A stretch of 64,000 nucleotides of DNA, taken from contig NZ_LMSU01000001.1 of NCBI RefSeq assembly GCF_001429625.1, positions 1,292,310-1,356,309 on the forward strand, in the 5' to 3' direction. The DNA comes from Nocardioides sp. Soil805. Lineage in GTDB: Bacteria; Actinomycetota; Actinomycetes; Propionibacteriales; Nocardioidaceae. Of the stretch, positions 17,294-23,849 are shown in pieces (positions within the stretch are counted from its first letter, which is position 1; every line of letters starts with the position of its first letter). The notes beneath the pieces are model-generated. The model was not told the origin of the DNA and made no database searches. It saw only the letters and a program-made list of their open reading frames with translations. The translations under genes were made by a program, and so were the position numbers.

Positions 17294-17647
17294 ATGAGCG
17301 GTTTCAAGAACTTCCTGCTTCGCGGCAACCTCATCGAGCTGGCCGTCGCGTTCATCATGGCGGCGTCCTTCGCAGCCGTCGTCACCGCCTTCACGGCATG
17401 GCTCACTTCGCTGATCCCGTCCACCGACGACCTCTTCGACGGCACCGAGCTGGGCGACCTGGGCTTCTTCATCAACGCGCTGATCGCGTTCGCGATCCTG
17501 GCGGCGGTCGTCTACTTCTTCGTGGTGCTGCCGTACACCAAGGCCAAGGAGCGCTACTTCCCCTCCGAGGACACCGGCACCCCGGCCGACGTGGCCCTGC
17601 TGGAGGAGATCCGCGACCTGCTGCGGGCACGCAACGGCCAGGTCTGA
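17294..17647 (+). CDS. mscL: Large-conductance mechanosensitive channel MscL
   Basis: MscL opens under membrane tension and releases solutes after hypo-osmotic shock. The 117-residue protein has the expected N-terminal amphipathic helix (FKNFLLRGNLIELAVAF), first membrane helix with AFIMAASFAAVVTAF, a short periplasmic loop, second helix (INALIAFAILAAVVYFFVV) and a charged C-terminal helix (LLEEIRDLLRAR). AAGGAG lies six bases before the ATG. The loop is short compared with E. coli, as is usual in actinobacteria. Confidence 0.94.
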   Translation: MSGFKNFLLRGNLIELAVAFIMAASFAAVVTAFTAWLTSLIPSTDDLFDGTELGDLGFFINALIAFAILAAVVYFFVVLPYTKAKERYFPSEDTGTPADVALLEEIRDLLRARNGQV

Positions 17648-17726
17648 CCGCCCACGGCGGCTCGACGACCGGCACCCAACGGCTCGCCCCACCCGGGGCG
17701 GTCCGTTCGTGCGTCCGGGCCGGACC
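17648..17726. terminator. Three consecutive hairpins between mscL and the converging small gene
   Basis: CCGCC-CAC-GGCGG (17648-17660), CGCCCC-ACCC-GGGGCG (17685-17700) and GGTCCG...CGGACC (17700-17726) lie between two converging transcripts. None has a U-tract; actinobacterial terminators often lack one. Probable bidirectional termination region. Confidence 0.45.
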
Positions 17727-17729
17727 GCG

Positions 17730-17903
17730 TCAGCCGTGGTGCGGGGGCACCTGGTCGCGGTACCAGTCGTCACCCTTGCCCGACGCGTCGTCGCTCGTCT
17801 GCTCCGGGAGCACGTCACCGAACACGGCGGCGAGTCGCTTGCGGCGTACCCACTCGGGCTCGGTCGGCTCCGGGCCCGACTCCTGCGTGCCGGGGTCGCT
17901 CAC
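17730..17903 (-). CDS. Small conserved-type protein coupled to the LCP gene
   Basis: 57 codons from GTG 17903, whose GTGA overlaps the stop of the LCP gene. The acidic sequence contains EPEWVRRKRLAAVFGDVLPE and ends DDWYRDQVPPHHG. I do not know a function, but coupling, codon use and the defined ending argue for a real protein. A basic WVRRKRLAAVFG helix flanked by disordered acidic segments suggests a small adaptor. It is not a continuation of any larger domain. Confidence 0.65.
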   Translation of the reverse strand: MSDPGTQESGPEPTEPEWVRRKRLAAVFGDVLPEQTSDDASGKGDDWYRDQVPPHHG

Positions 17904-19204
17904 GCGCACACGCCCGGGATGGGCTCCGCCTCGTCGGTCGCGGTGTCGCTCGGGGACTCCGGCGTCGACGCGGTCTCGGAGGGCGAGGCGGTCTCCGACG
18001 GGGACGTCGTCTCGGAGGGGGACGCGGACCCGGACGGCGAGGGGGAGGCGGAGCCGCCGCCCTGCGCCTCGCTCGAGGTCGACGGCGGCTCGGCGGAGAC
18101 GGCCCCGTTGAGGACCGAGGGGGGCAGCGGCTTGTCCTCGTTGATCAGCTTCCAGAGCGTGTCGGCCTCCGGCGTCCAGAAGACGCTGCCGCGGAACTCG
18201 GAGTCCATCGGGAAGTACTCCGTCGGGACGGTCACGAACTTCACGTTGTCCAGGCCGATGTTCTGCAGCTGCAGTGCGATCTTGCCGATGCGGGTCACCG
18301 AGCCGAGGTCCTCGTCGGTGCGCAGGGACCTGGTCGCGGCGTCGAGGAAGTTGACGACCTTGTCGAGGCGGGTCAGCGTGCCGGCGGACTTCACCTCGCG
18401 GATCAGCGCGCCGATGAACTCCTGCTGCCGGCGGATGCGGGAGATGTCGTTCTGCTGGATCAGCTCTCCGACGTAGCGGGCACGGACGTAGTCGAGGGCC
18501 TGGTCCCCGCTCAGCACCGAGGGGTCCCCCGCGGGGACGAAGATCTGGTGCTTGCGGTCGACGATGTCCTCGGGGACACAGACCGGCACCCCGCCGACGG
18601 CGTCCACCATCTCGCCGAACCCGTTGAAGTCGACGACGACGTAGTGGTCGAGGCGGATCCCGGTCGTCTGCTCGAACTGGTCGGCCGTGCAGATCTCGCC
18701 GCCGACGTTGAAGGCAGCGTTCCACTTCACCTCGGTCGCGGCGGAGCTCCCCCCGCATTCGGGGCGGTCGACGATGGAGTCGCGCGGGATCGACACGGCG
18801 TACGCGCGGGAGCGGTCGGCGGAGAGGTGGACGAGGATGGTGGTGTCGGATCCGCCACCGGTCTCCTGGTCGATGTCGTTGTCCTCGCCGGAGCGGGTGT
18901 CGTCGCCCATCACCAGGATGTTGAGCGGCTCGCCGTTGCCCCGGTAGACCTTCTCGGGGCGCCCCTCGCCGAGTGCCTCGAACGACCCGGTCTCGATGTT
19001 GCCGTTGAGGTGGCGGTAGAAGAAGACGACGCTGAGGGCGGTGACGAGGGCGAGCACGAGGGCGCTGACCGCGACGACCCGACCGACCGTGTGCTTGCGC
19101 TTGACCTTGCCCTTGCGCTTGGGCGCGTGGGTCTCGGTCTCGGCGCCGTGGGCTCCTGACACTGTTGGTTCCACACCTTCGTCGGTGGGGTTCCTCAGCG
19201 GCAC
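17900..19204 (-). CDS. LytR-CpsA-Psr (LCP) family cell-wall glycopolymer ligase
   Basis: LCP enzymes transfer undecaprenyl-phosphate-linked glycopolymers (teichoic acid, arabinogalactan) to peptidoglycan outside the membrane. The 434-residue protein has a basic cytoplasmic tail, one membrane helix (about 42-64), then the LCP domain with ILVMGDDTRSG, GSDTTILVHLSAD, SIPRDSIV and NDISRIRRQQEFIGAL, and a 70-residue Ser/Pro/Glu-rich tail with SPSETAS repeats ending PGVCA. Start: GTG 19204, about ten bases behind the predicted transcription start; GTG codons at 19174 and 19162 are alternatives. No LytR_C domain follows the catalytic domain. Confidence 0.92.
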   Translation of the reverse strand: MPLRNPTDEGVEPTVSGAHGAETETHAPKRKGKVKRKHTVGRVVAVSALVLALVTALSVVFFYRHLNGNIETGSFEALGEGRPEKVYRGNGEPLNILVMGDDTRSGEDNDIDQETGGGSDTTILVHLSADRSRAYAVSIPRDSIVDRPECGGSSAATEVKWNAAFNVGGEICTADQFEQTTGIRLDHYVVVDFNGFGEMVDAVGGVPVCVPEDIVDRKHQIFVPAGDPSVLSGDQALDYVRARYVGELIQQNDISRIRRQQEFIGALIREVKSAGTLTRLDKVVNFLDAATRSLRTDEDLGSVTRIGKIALQLQNIGLDNVKFVTVPTEYFPMDSEFRGSVFWTPEADTLWKLINEDKPLPPSVLNGAVSAEPPSTSSEAQGGGSASPSPSGSASPSETTSPSETASPSETASTPESPSDTATDEAEPIPGVCA

Positions 19205-19219
19205 CCCGGGTCAACGTCG

Positions 19220-19247
19220 CAACCTACGCGACACCGGCAAATTGTCA
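19220..19247 (-). promoter_or_regulatory. Promoter of the LCP gene (GTGACA, 16 nt, TAGGTT)
   Basis: On the minus strand GTGACA and TAGGTT are separated by 16 bases, with a start expected about ten bases before the GTG at 19204. A second TTGACG lies further upstream at about 19259 without a well-spaced -10. Confidence 0.45.
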
Positions 19248-19294
19248 CCGTAGTCGTCAACAGCACAAATTCGCCGTCACGGGCTCGTGACAGG

Positions 19295-20932
19295 ATGGCG
19301 CGGCCCACCAGTTCTCGGCCCCAGGGATCTCACGTCGTGCCGCACCACCTCCTCCGTCGCCTCCGCCTGCCGCTCGCCCTCGTGGTCGCGGTGGTCGGGC
19401 TCGCCCTGATGGCACCGGTCGCCAGCCCGCTCCCGATGCCCGGCACCGGTCACTCGTCCGAGCCGGGCGGGACGGCTCGCGCCACGACGGCCGGCTCCGG
19501 CTCCCCCCTCCCCGGGACCGCCACGAGCGCGGGACGCGGCACGGCGCCCGCCGCGGAGCGGCCCAACGTGGTCATGGTGCTCACCGACGACATGCGCGCC
19601 GACGACCTGCGCCACCTGCCGCACGTGCGAAGGCTCCTGGTCGACCGCGGCATGACGTTCCGCCAGACGCAGTCCCCGCACCCGCTGTGCTGCCCGGCGC
19701 GCGCGGAGATCCTGTCGGGCCAGTACGCGCAGAACAACGGCGTCCACCACAACTCCGGCCCGTACGGCGGGTGGCAGGCCTTCGACCCCAGCTCGACGAT
19801 CGCGACGTGGGCGCAGGACGCGGGCTACCGCACCGCCCTGCACGGCAAGCACCTCAACCACTTCGAGAAGGGCGCGCCGGCCGACCCGGGGTGGACCAAC
19901 TTCGACATCCTCATGGAGCCGGCCACCGACTACGCCAACTTCGACTTCTTCAACGGCACCTCCTACCGCAACGACTACGTGACCACGCGGCTCGACCAGC
20001 GCACCGTGTCCGACCTCGAGCGCTGGGCCGGCCCCACGCCGTACCTGGTCATGGCCAACCACGTCGCCCCGCACATCTGGATGCCGCGCTCGGCCCGCGG
20101 CGACGGTGACGGCGACCGCGGGGGCCGCCCGCCGAAGGTGGCACGGGAGTACAAGCGCGCGCTGGCGGGCCTGAAGCCGGCAGCCTTCAGGGCGCCGAGC
20201 TTCAACGAGGCCGACATGCGCGACAAGGAGATGACGGTCCGGGGCCGGGCGAAGCTCCCGCGCAAGGAGATGACGACCCTCAACCTCGCCCGCATCAGGT
20301 CGCTCCTGTCGGTGGACGACGCGGTCAAGCACCTCGTCGACACCCTGCGCGAGACCGGCGAGCTCGACAACACCTACATCGTGTTCACCAGCGACAACGG
20401 CTACGCGCTGGGCGAGCACCGCTACACGGGCAAGGACCGCCTCTCCGACGAGATCCTGGACGTGCCGCTCGTCATCCGCGGGCCCGGCGTCCCGGCGGGC
20501 CGCACCTCCGAGCGCCTCGTCTCCCTGGTCGACCTGACCGCGACGCTCTCCTCGCTGATGGACCTCTCCCCCGACCTCACCCTCGACGGCGAGGACTTCT
20601 CCGACACCCTCCTCGGCGGTCGCGCCACGCACCACCGCGACACGATGCTGATCCAGACGGGCGGCAAGGCCACCGACGTGCGCGACCCGGGATGGACCTA
20701 CCGCGGCGTCCTCACCGAGCGCTACGCCTATGGCCGGCGGGTCAACAACGGCATGCGGGACGGGTTCCTCTACGACCACGAGCGCGACCCCTACGAGCTG
20801 CGCAACCTGATCCGCTCGAAGCACTACGCACCCGTCCGCCGCGAGCTCGAGCGCCGCCTCCGGGCCCTCGGGGACTGCGCCGGCACGGAGTGCAACCGGC
20901 ACTTCGGAGCGGTCCCGAAGCCTCGCGGCTGA
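19295..20932 (+). CDS. Secreted sulfatase
   Basis: Hydrolyses sulfate esters of an unknown, probably glycan, substrate outside the cell. The protein (545 residues from ATG 19295; 531 from GTG 19337, which has AGGGA nine bases upstream and gives a better signal peptide ending near APVASP) has the alkaline-phosphatase-fold metal Asp pair in VLTDDMRADD, the formylglycine motif CxPxR as LCCPARAEI (first Cys modified by a maturase), HGKHLNHF and TSDNGYALGEH. Most like arylsulfatases and N-acetylglucosamine-6-sulfatases. Activity needs formylglycine maturation, whose enzyme is not in this window. Confidence 0.9.
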   Translation: MARPTSSRPQGSHVVPHHLLRRLRLPLALVVAVVGLALMAPVASPLPMPGTGHSSEPGGTARATTAGSGSPLPGTATSAGRGTAPAAERPNVVMVLTDDMRADDLRHLPHVRRLLVDRGMTFRQTQSPHPLCCPARAEILSGQYAQNNGVHHNSGPYGGWQAFDPSSTIATWAQDAGYRTALHGKHLNHFEKGAPADPGWTNFDILMEPATDYANFDFFNGTSYRNDYVTTRLDQRTVSDLERWAGPTPYLVMANHVAPHIWMPRSARGDGDGDRGGRPPKVAREYKRALAGLKPAAFRAPSFNEADMRDKEMTVRGRAKLPRKEMTTLNLARIRSLLSVDDAVKHLVDTLRETGELDNTYIVFTSDNGYALGEHRYTGKDRLSDEILDVPLVIRGPGVPAGRTSERLVSLVDLTATLSSLMDLSPDLTLDGEDFSDTLLGGRATHHRDTMLIQTGGKATDVRDPGWTYRGVLTERYAYGRRVNNGMRDGFLYDHERDPYELRNLIRSKHYAPVRRELERRLRALGDCAGTECNRHFGAVPKPRG

Positions 20933-20966
20933 GGCGTCCCGGCGCACCGCACGGCCGCTCGATCGC

Positions 20967-20986
20967 TTCGGGACCAAGGTCCCTAG
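20967..20986. promoter_or_regulatory. DosR/DevR-like box upstream of ANTAR gene
   Basis: TTCGGGACCAAGGTCCCTAG matches the mycobacterial dormancy-regulator box TTSGGGACTWWAGTCCCSAA at 16 of 20 positions and contains the perfect palindrome GGGACC-AA-GGTCCC. The downstream -10 TAGGTT (21007-21012) places the box centre near -42, where DosR commonly acts. Confidence 0.6.
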
Positions 20987-21006
20987 CCGCTCCGTGGCGC
21001 CGTTGC

Positions 21007-21012
21007 TAGGTT
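21007..21012 (+). promoter_or_regulatory. -10 box (TAGGTT) downstream of the DosR-like box
   Basis: TAGGTT preceded by TTGC, with no recognisable -35 because the DosR-like palindrome occupies that region; this is typical of activator-dependent promoters. The leader to the ANTAR start at 21167 would be about 148 bases, and I see no strong structure or upstream reading frame in it. Confidence 0.45.
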
Positions 21013-21166
21013 CGGCGCCAGCATCGAGTCCCCGGTCCGCCCGGGGACCCCACCCCAGACCCCGGTGGCACGACACATCGACCCCGAGGGTGGTCCATGC
21101 CTCCGTCCTTGCGCGCCGCTGCACGCACACCGCACCGTCACCAGCTCGTTCCGGGGGCGGTGGCAC

Positions 21167-21574
21167 ATGACCGATCGTGAGGCGGACCTCGCCGTCGTGG
21201 AGCAGGCGAAGGGCGCCATCATGCTCCGGTACGGCGTCAGCTCCTGCGAGTCGCTCGCCGCCATGGCCCGGTGGGCGCGCGAGACCCAGCTCTCGCTCCC
21301 CGACCTGGCCCGCGCCCTGGTCAAGGGCGTCTGCCAGGGGCGGGTCACGCCGGAGACCCGGGGCGTGGTGCGCTGGCTCGAGCACCGCCTCCGCGCCGAC
21401 ATCGGCGAGCCACCGCACCTGCCCGCCAGCGAGCAGGTGGCGCGGCCGCACGTACCCGTCGTACGGCAGGCACCGACCCAGCCCCCGCAACCTCCGGCGA
21501 GCGCACCGGCAACCCGTCACCAGTGGCGCTACGCCTCGGCGGTGCACGCGGCACGGGCCCTCGGCAGCTCCTAG
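21167..21574 (+). CDS. Stand-alone ANTAR-domain protein
   Basis: ANTAR domains bind paired RNA hairpins and prevent transcription termination. The 135-residue protein has one ANTAR domain (about residues 6-62: ADLAVVEQAKGAIMLRYGVS, then CESLAAMARWARETQLSLPDLA) and a Pro/Gln-rich tail. ATG at 21167 begins just before the domain; an in-frame ATG at 21065 would add 34 residues of unlikely composition. It has no sensor domain, so it may work with the neighbouring PAS-ANTAR protein or be controlled at transcription by the DosR-like box. Confidence 0.8.
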   Translation: MTDREADLAVVEQAKGAIMLRYGVSSCESLAAMARWARETQLSLPDLARALVKGVCQGRVTPETRGVVRWLEHRLRADIGEPPHLPASEQVARPHVPVVRQAPTQPPQPPASAPATRHQWRYASAVHAARALGSS

Positions 21575-21651
21575 GAACCTCCATGGACGTCCTGACGACC
21601 ACGGCCTTTCGGCCCTGACGTCGACCCGCCCCGGGTCGGCAGCATGGGGGT

Positions 21652-22578
21652 ATGGCCAGCGACGAGCGCATCAGCCCCGAGGAACAGCTCGAGGCCCTGG
21701 GGCAGGCAGTGATCACGACCGACCCCGCGGGAATCGTCGTCTACTGGAACCCTGCCGCCGAGCAGCTGTACGGCTGGAGCGCCGAGGAGGCGATCGGCCA
21801 CGACATCGCGACCCTCGCGATCCCCGAGGTGGCCAAGGCCATCGGCGCCGACATCATGGCTGCGCTGCGTGAGGGGACCTCGTGGTCCGGCGGCTTCCCC
21901 GTGCGCCGCAAGGACGGCAGCATGTTCCCGGCCCTGGTGACGGACGCGGGCATCTACCGGGACGGGACGCTGGTCGGGATCATCGGCGTCTCGACCAACC
22001 TGGGCTCGGCGCTGCGTCCCCTCCTCGAGCGGTCGACCGACGCGGCGCTGGTGCTGCGCAGCGACGCCGTCATCACCTACACGAGCCCGGCCGTGGAGCT
22101 GCTGTTCGGCTGGGAGCAGGACTCCCTGCTGGGCACCTCCATCGTTCCCCTGCTGCACGAGGACGACCGCCCCGCCCTGGCGACCCTGCTCCAGGAGGTC
22201 GTCGCCCGCCCGGGCGTGCACGCCCCCGTCGAGGTCCGGGTCCAGGCCTGGGGCGACTGGAGGTGGGCGGAGGCCGCCTTCACCAACCTGCTGGACGACC
22301 CGATGGTGCGTGGCGTCGTGTGCAACCTGCGTCCGAGCCCCGCCCGGCTGGCCCAGGAGCAGGCCGAGGTGCGGGCCCGGCAGCTCGAGACAGCGTTCCA
22401 GACACGGCTCGTCATCGAGCTCGCCAAGGGCTACCTGGTGGGCCGCCACGGGGTCACCCCGGAGGACGCCTTCGGTTCCCTGCGCTCCTACGCACGCTCG
22501 AACCACCTGACGGTCCACGAGGTGTGCCGTCGTGTGGTCGAGGGCGAGCCGCTCGTCGGCCCCCCGGCCAGGGACTAG
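21652..22578 (+). CDS. PAS-PAS-ANTAR regulator
   Basis: A 308-residue soluble sensor: first PAS about residues 10-115 (ITTDPAGIVVYWNPAAEQLYGWS, in part), second PAS about 118-225 (VLRSDAVITYTSPAVELLFGWE, in part), then an ANTAR domain about 230-300 (ETAFQTRLVIELAKGYLVGR; EDAFGSLRSYARSNHLTVHE). ANTAR binds nascent RNA; PAS ligands are unknown but redox, oxygen or light are common. ATG at 21652 follows CAGCAT by six bases. It is 77 bases downstream of the stand-alone ANTAR gene and may share its transcript. Confidence 0.87.
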   Translation: MASDERISPEEQLEALGQAVITTDPAGIVVYWNPAAEQLYGWSAEEAIGHDIATLAIPEVAKAIGADIMAALREGTSWSGGFPVRRKDGSMFPALVTDAGIYRDGTLVGIIGVSTNLGSALRPLLERSTDAALVLRSDAVITYTSPAVELLFGWEQDSLLGTSIVPLLHEDDRPALATLLQEVVARPGVHAPVEVRVQAWGDWRWAEAAFTNLLDDPMVRGVVCNLRPSPARLAQEQAEVRARQLETAFQTRLVIELAKGYLVGRHGVTPEDAFGSLRSYARSNHLTVHEVCRRVVEGEPLVGPPARD

Positions 22579-22599
22579 CTCCGGGGGCCTGGCCGGCCA

Positions 22600-23112
22600 C
22601 TAGTGGGGCTTGACCATCGCGCACCGCAGCGCGGCGTCGATGCCCGGGAGCGACGCCTCGTGTGCCATCGTCCTCGCCAGCTCGGGACCGACCAGGTCGT
22701 CGGACAGGACGTGGTAGCCGAGACGCCGGTAGTAGGGGCCGTTCCACGGGACGTCCCGGAACGTCGTCAGCGTGGTGGCCCGCAGGCCGGCCGCCCGACC
22801 CCACTGCTCGACGTGCTCGATCATCGAGCGACCGAGGGCGCGTCCCGCGTGGGCCGGTGCGACCGAGACCTGCGCGATGTGCGCATTCCCGTCGAGCACC
22901 TCCGCGCAGATGTAGCCCGCGACCTCCGCACCCACCTCCGTGACCCAGATCCGTTGCGCCGCGATCGCCTCCAGCAGGTCGGAGACCCGAGGAACGTCTT
23001 CGGCGACCCGCGCCATGCCGACGGTCCGGAACACCTGGCCGGCCTCGACCTCCACGACGACCAGGCGGCGGGCGTCCGCCGGGCGGGCCGGCCGGATGAC
23101 GAGAGTGTGCAT
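22600..23112 (-). CDS. GNAT family N-acetyltransferase
   Basis: A 170-residue GNAT protein with TLVIRPARPADARRL, AHIAQVSVAPAHAGRALGRSM (acetyl-CoA loop) and the YYRRLGYHVL ending typical of the family. Substrate unknown. It converges on the PAS-ANTAR gene with a 21-base gap and is not part of a larger operon. Confidence 0.87.
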   Translation of the reverse strand: MHTLVIRPARPADARRLVVVEVEAGQVFRTVGMARVAEDVPRVSDLLEAIAAQRIWVTEVGAEVAGYICAEVLDGNAHIAQVSVAPAHAGRALGRSMIEHVEQWGRAAGLRATTLTTFRDVPWNGPYYRRLGYHVLSDDLVGPELARTMAHEASLPGIDAALRCAMVKPH

Positions 23113-23196
23113 GCCCGAACGATTTCACGTCCGAGAGCCCGCGTTCGTCACGTCAGGAGACTGCTGACAAAATGGCCGCTGCCAGCGGAGGGTGAC

Positions 23197-23202
23197 TACT
23201 CT
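23197..23202 (+). promoter_or_regulatory. -10 box of tRNA-Arg (TACTCT)
   Basis: TACTCT lies 11 bases before the mature tRNA 5' end, a normal distance for an actinobacterial tRNA promoter. No good -35 seen. Confidence 0.4.
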
Positions 23203-23213
23203 GCTCCTGGCCC

Positions 23214-23286
23214 GCCCCAGTAGCTCAGTGGATAGAGCAGCCGCCTCCTAAGCGAAAGGTCGCAAGTTCGACTCTTGCCTGGGGCA
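23214..23286 (+). tRNA. tRNA-Arg(CCT) with a weakened anticodon stem
   Basis: Acceptor GCCCCAG/CTGGGGC, D stem GCTC/GAGC, T stem GCAAG/CTTGC with TTCGACT, loop CTCCTAA giving anticodon CCT (reads AGG), discriminator A, CCA not encoded. The anticodon stem GCCGC/GCGAA pairs only at 29:41, 30:40 and 31:39; positions 27:43 (G-A) and 28:42 (C-A) are mismatched. All other helices are intact, so it is probably functional but is unusual. Confidence 0.85.
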
Positions 23287-23318
23287 CAACAGGCAGATCT
23301 CGCCGGAGATCCGCGACA

Positions 23319-23340
23319 GGCCGGACCCTCGGGTCCGGCC
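23319..23340 (+). terminator. GC hairpin after tRNA-Arg
   Basis: GGCCGGACC (23319-23327) pairs with GGTCCGGCC (23332-23340), 32 bases past the tRNA. Followed by CTCGTCGTCT, a weak T-containing stretch. Confidence 0.6.
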
Positions 23341-23350
23341 CTCGTCGTCT

Positions 23351-23648
23351 GCCGACCGGGCGCTTCCTGACAGCACAGGTACGCCGACCGGGCACTTCTT
23401 GTCGCGTCAGGTGTGCCGACCGGGCACTTCCTGGCCGCACGGGTACGCCGACCGGGCACTTCCTGACAGCACGGGTACGCCGACCGGGCAGTTCCTGGCC
23501 GCACGAGTACGCCGACCGGGCAGTTCCTGGCCGGCCGAGGTGTGTTGACCGGGGACTTCCTGGCCGCGGGCGCGCAGACCTCCCCCTTCCCGGCCGCTGG
23601 GACATGCCGACCGGGCGCTTTCGTGACGCACTGGCACGCCGGGTGGCC
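23351..23648. repeat. 32-bp tandem repeat (minisatellite) beside tRNA-Arg
   Basis: Units begin at 23351, 23383, 23415, 23447, 23479 and 23511, each 32 bases, of the type GCCGACCGGGC(A/G)(C/G)TTCCTG followed by a variable half (often GCCGCACGGGTAC). Then come a degenerate double-length unit at 23544, a clean unit at 23606-23637 and a decayed one from 23638. The period is not a multiple of three and there are no unique spacers, so it is neither a protein repeat nor a CRISPR array. From 23649 to 23743 I see nothing recognisable. Confidence 0.85.
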
Positions 23649-23765
23649 GACGCCGGGACGCTCCGCCCTGATCGACCGTCCCGGGGCTCGACATCGCACC
23701 ACCAGGCGAGAGCCAAGCGGTCACCCGTGCTTGTCACGCGATGTACCCGAAACTGGGTATGCGAC

Positions 23766-23781
23766 TCGCACATATGTGCGA
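23766..23781. promoter_or_regulatory. LexA-like palindrome before the DUF222-HNH gene
   Basis: TCGCACATATGTGCGA is a perfect 16-bp palindrome that matches the actinobacterial SOS box TCGAAC-N4-GTTCGA at 10 of 12 defined positions (one symmetric substitution). A -10 candidate TAGACT follows at 23783-23788, so a bound repressor would block the promoter. Several M. tuberculosis 13E12-family genes have LexA boxes, which fits the gene downstream. A second small inverted repeat, TACCC-GAAACT-GGGTA, lies at 23744-23759. Confidence 0.55.
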
Positions 23782-23849
23782 ATAGACTATAGGCACGCGG
23801 CCGGCACCACGAGGTGGGGACGCGCAGGAGCCGACCAGCGGGGGCTGAC

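Noticed and set aside
19295..19336. ATG 19295 as certain start of the sulfatase
   Set aside because: GTG 19337 has a better ribosome site and signal peptide; the longer coordinates are kept only as the outer limit.
21065..21166. Longer N-terminus of the ANTAR protein from ATG 21065
   Set aside because: Cys/Pro/His-rich composition unlike the domain, and no ribosome site better than that at 21167.
23351..23637. CRISPR array
   Set aside because: Units are contiguous 32-mers without unique spacers of regular length and no cas gene is present.
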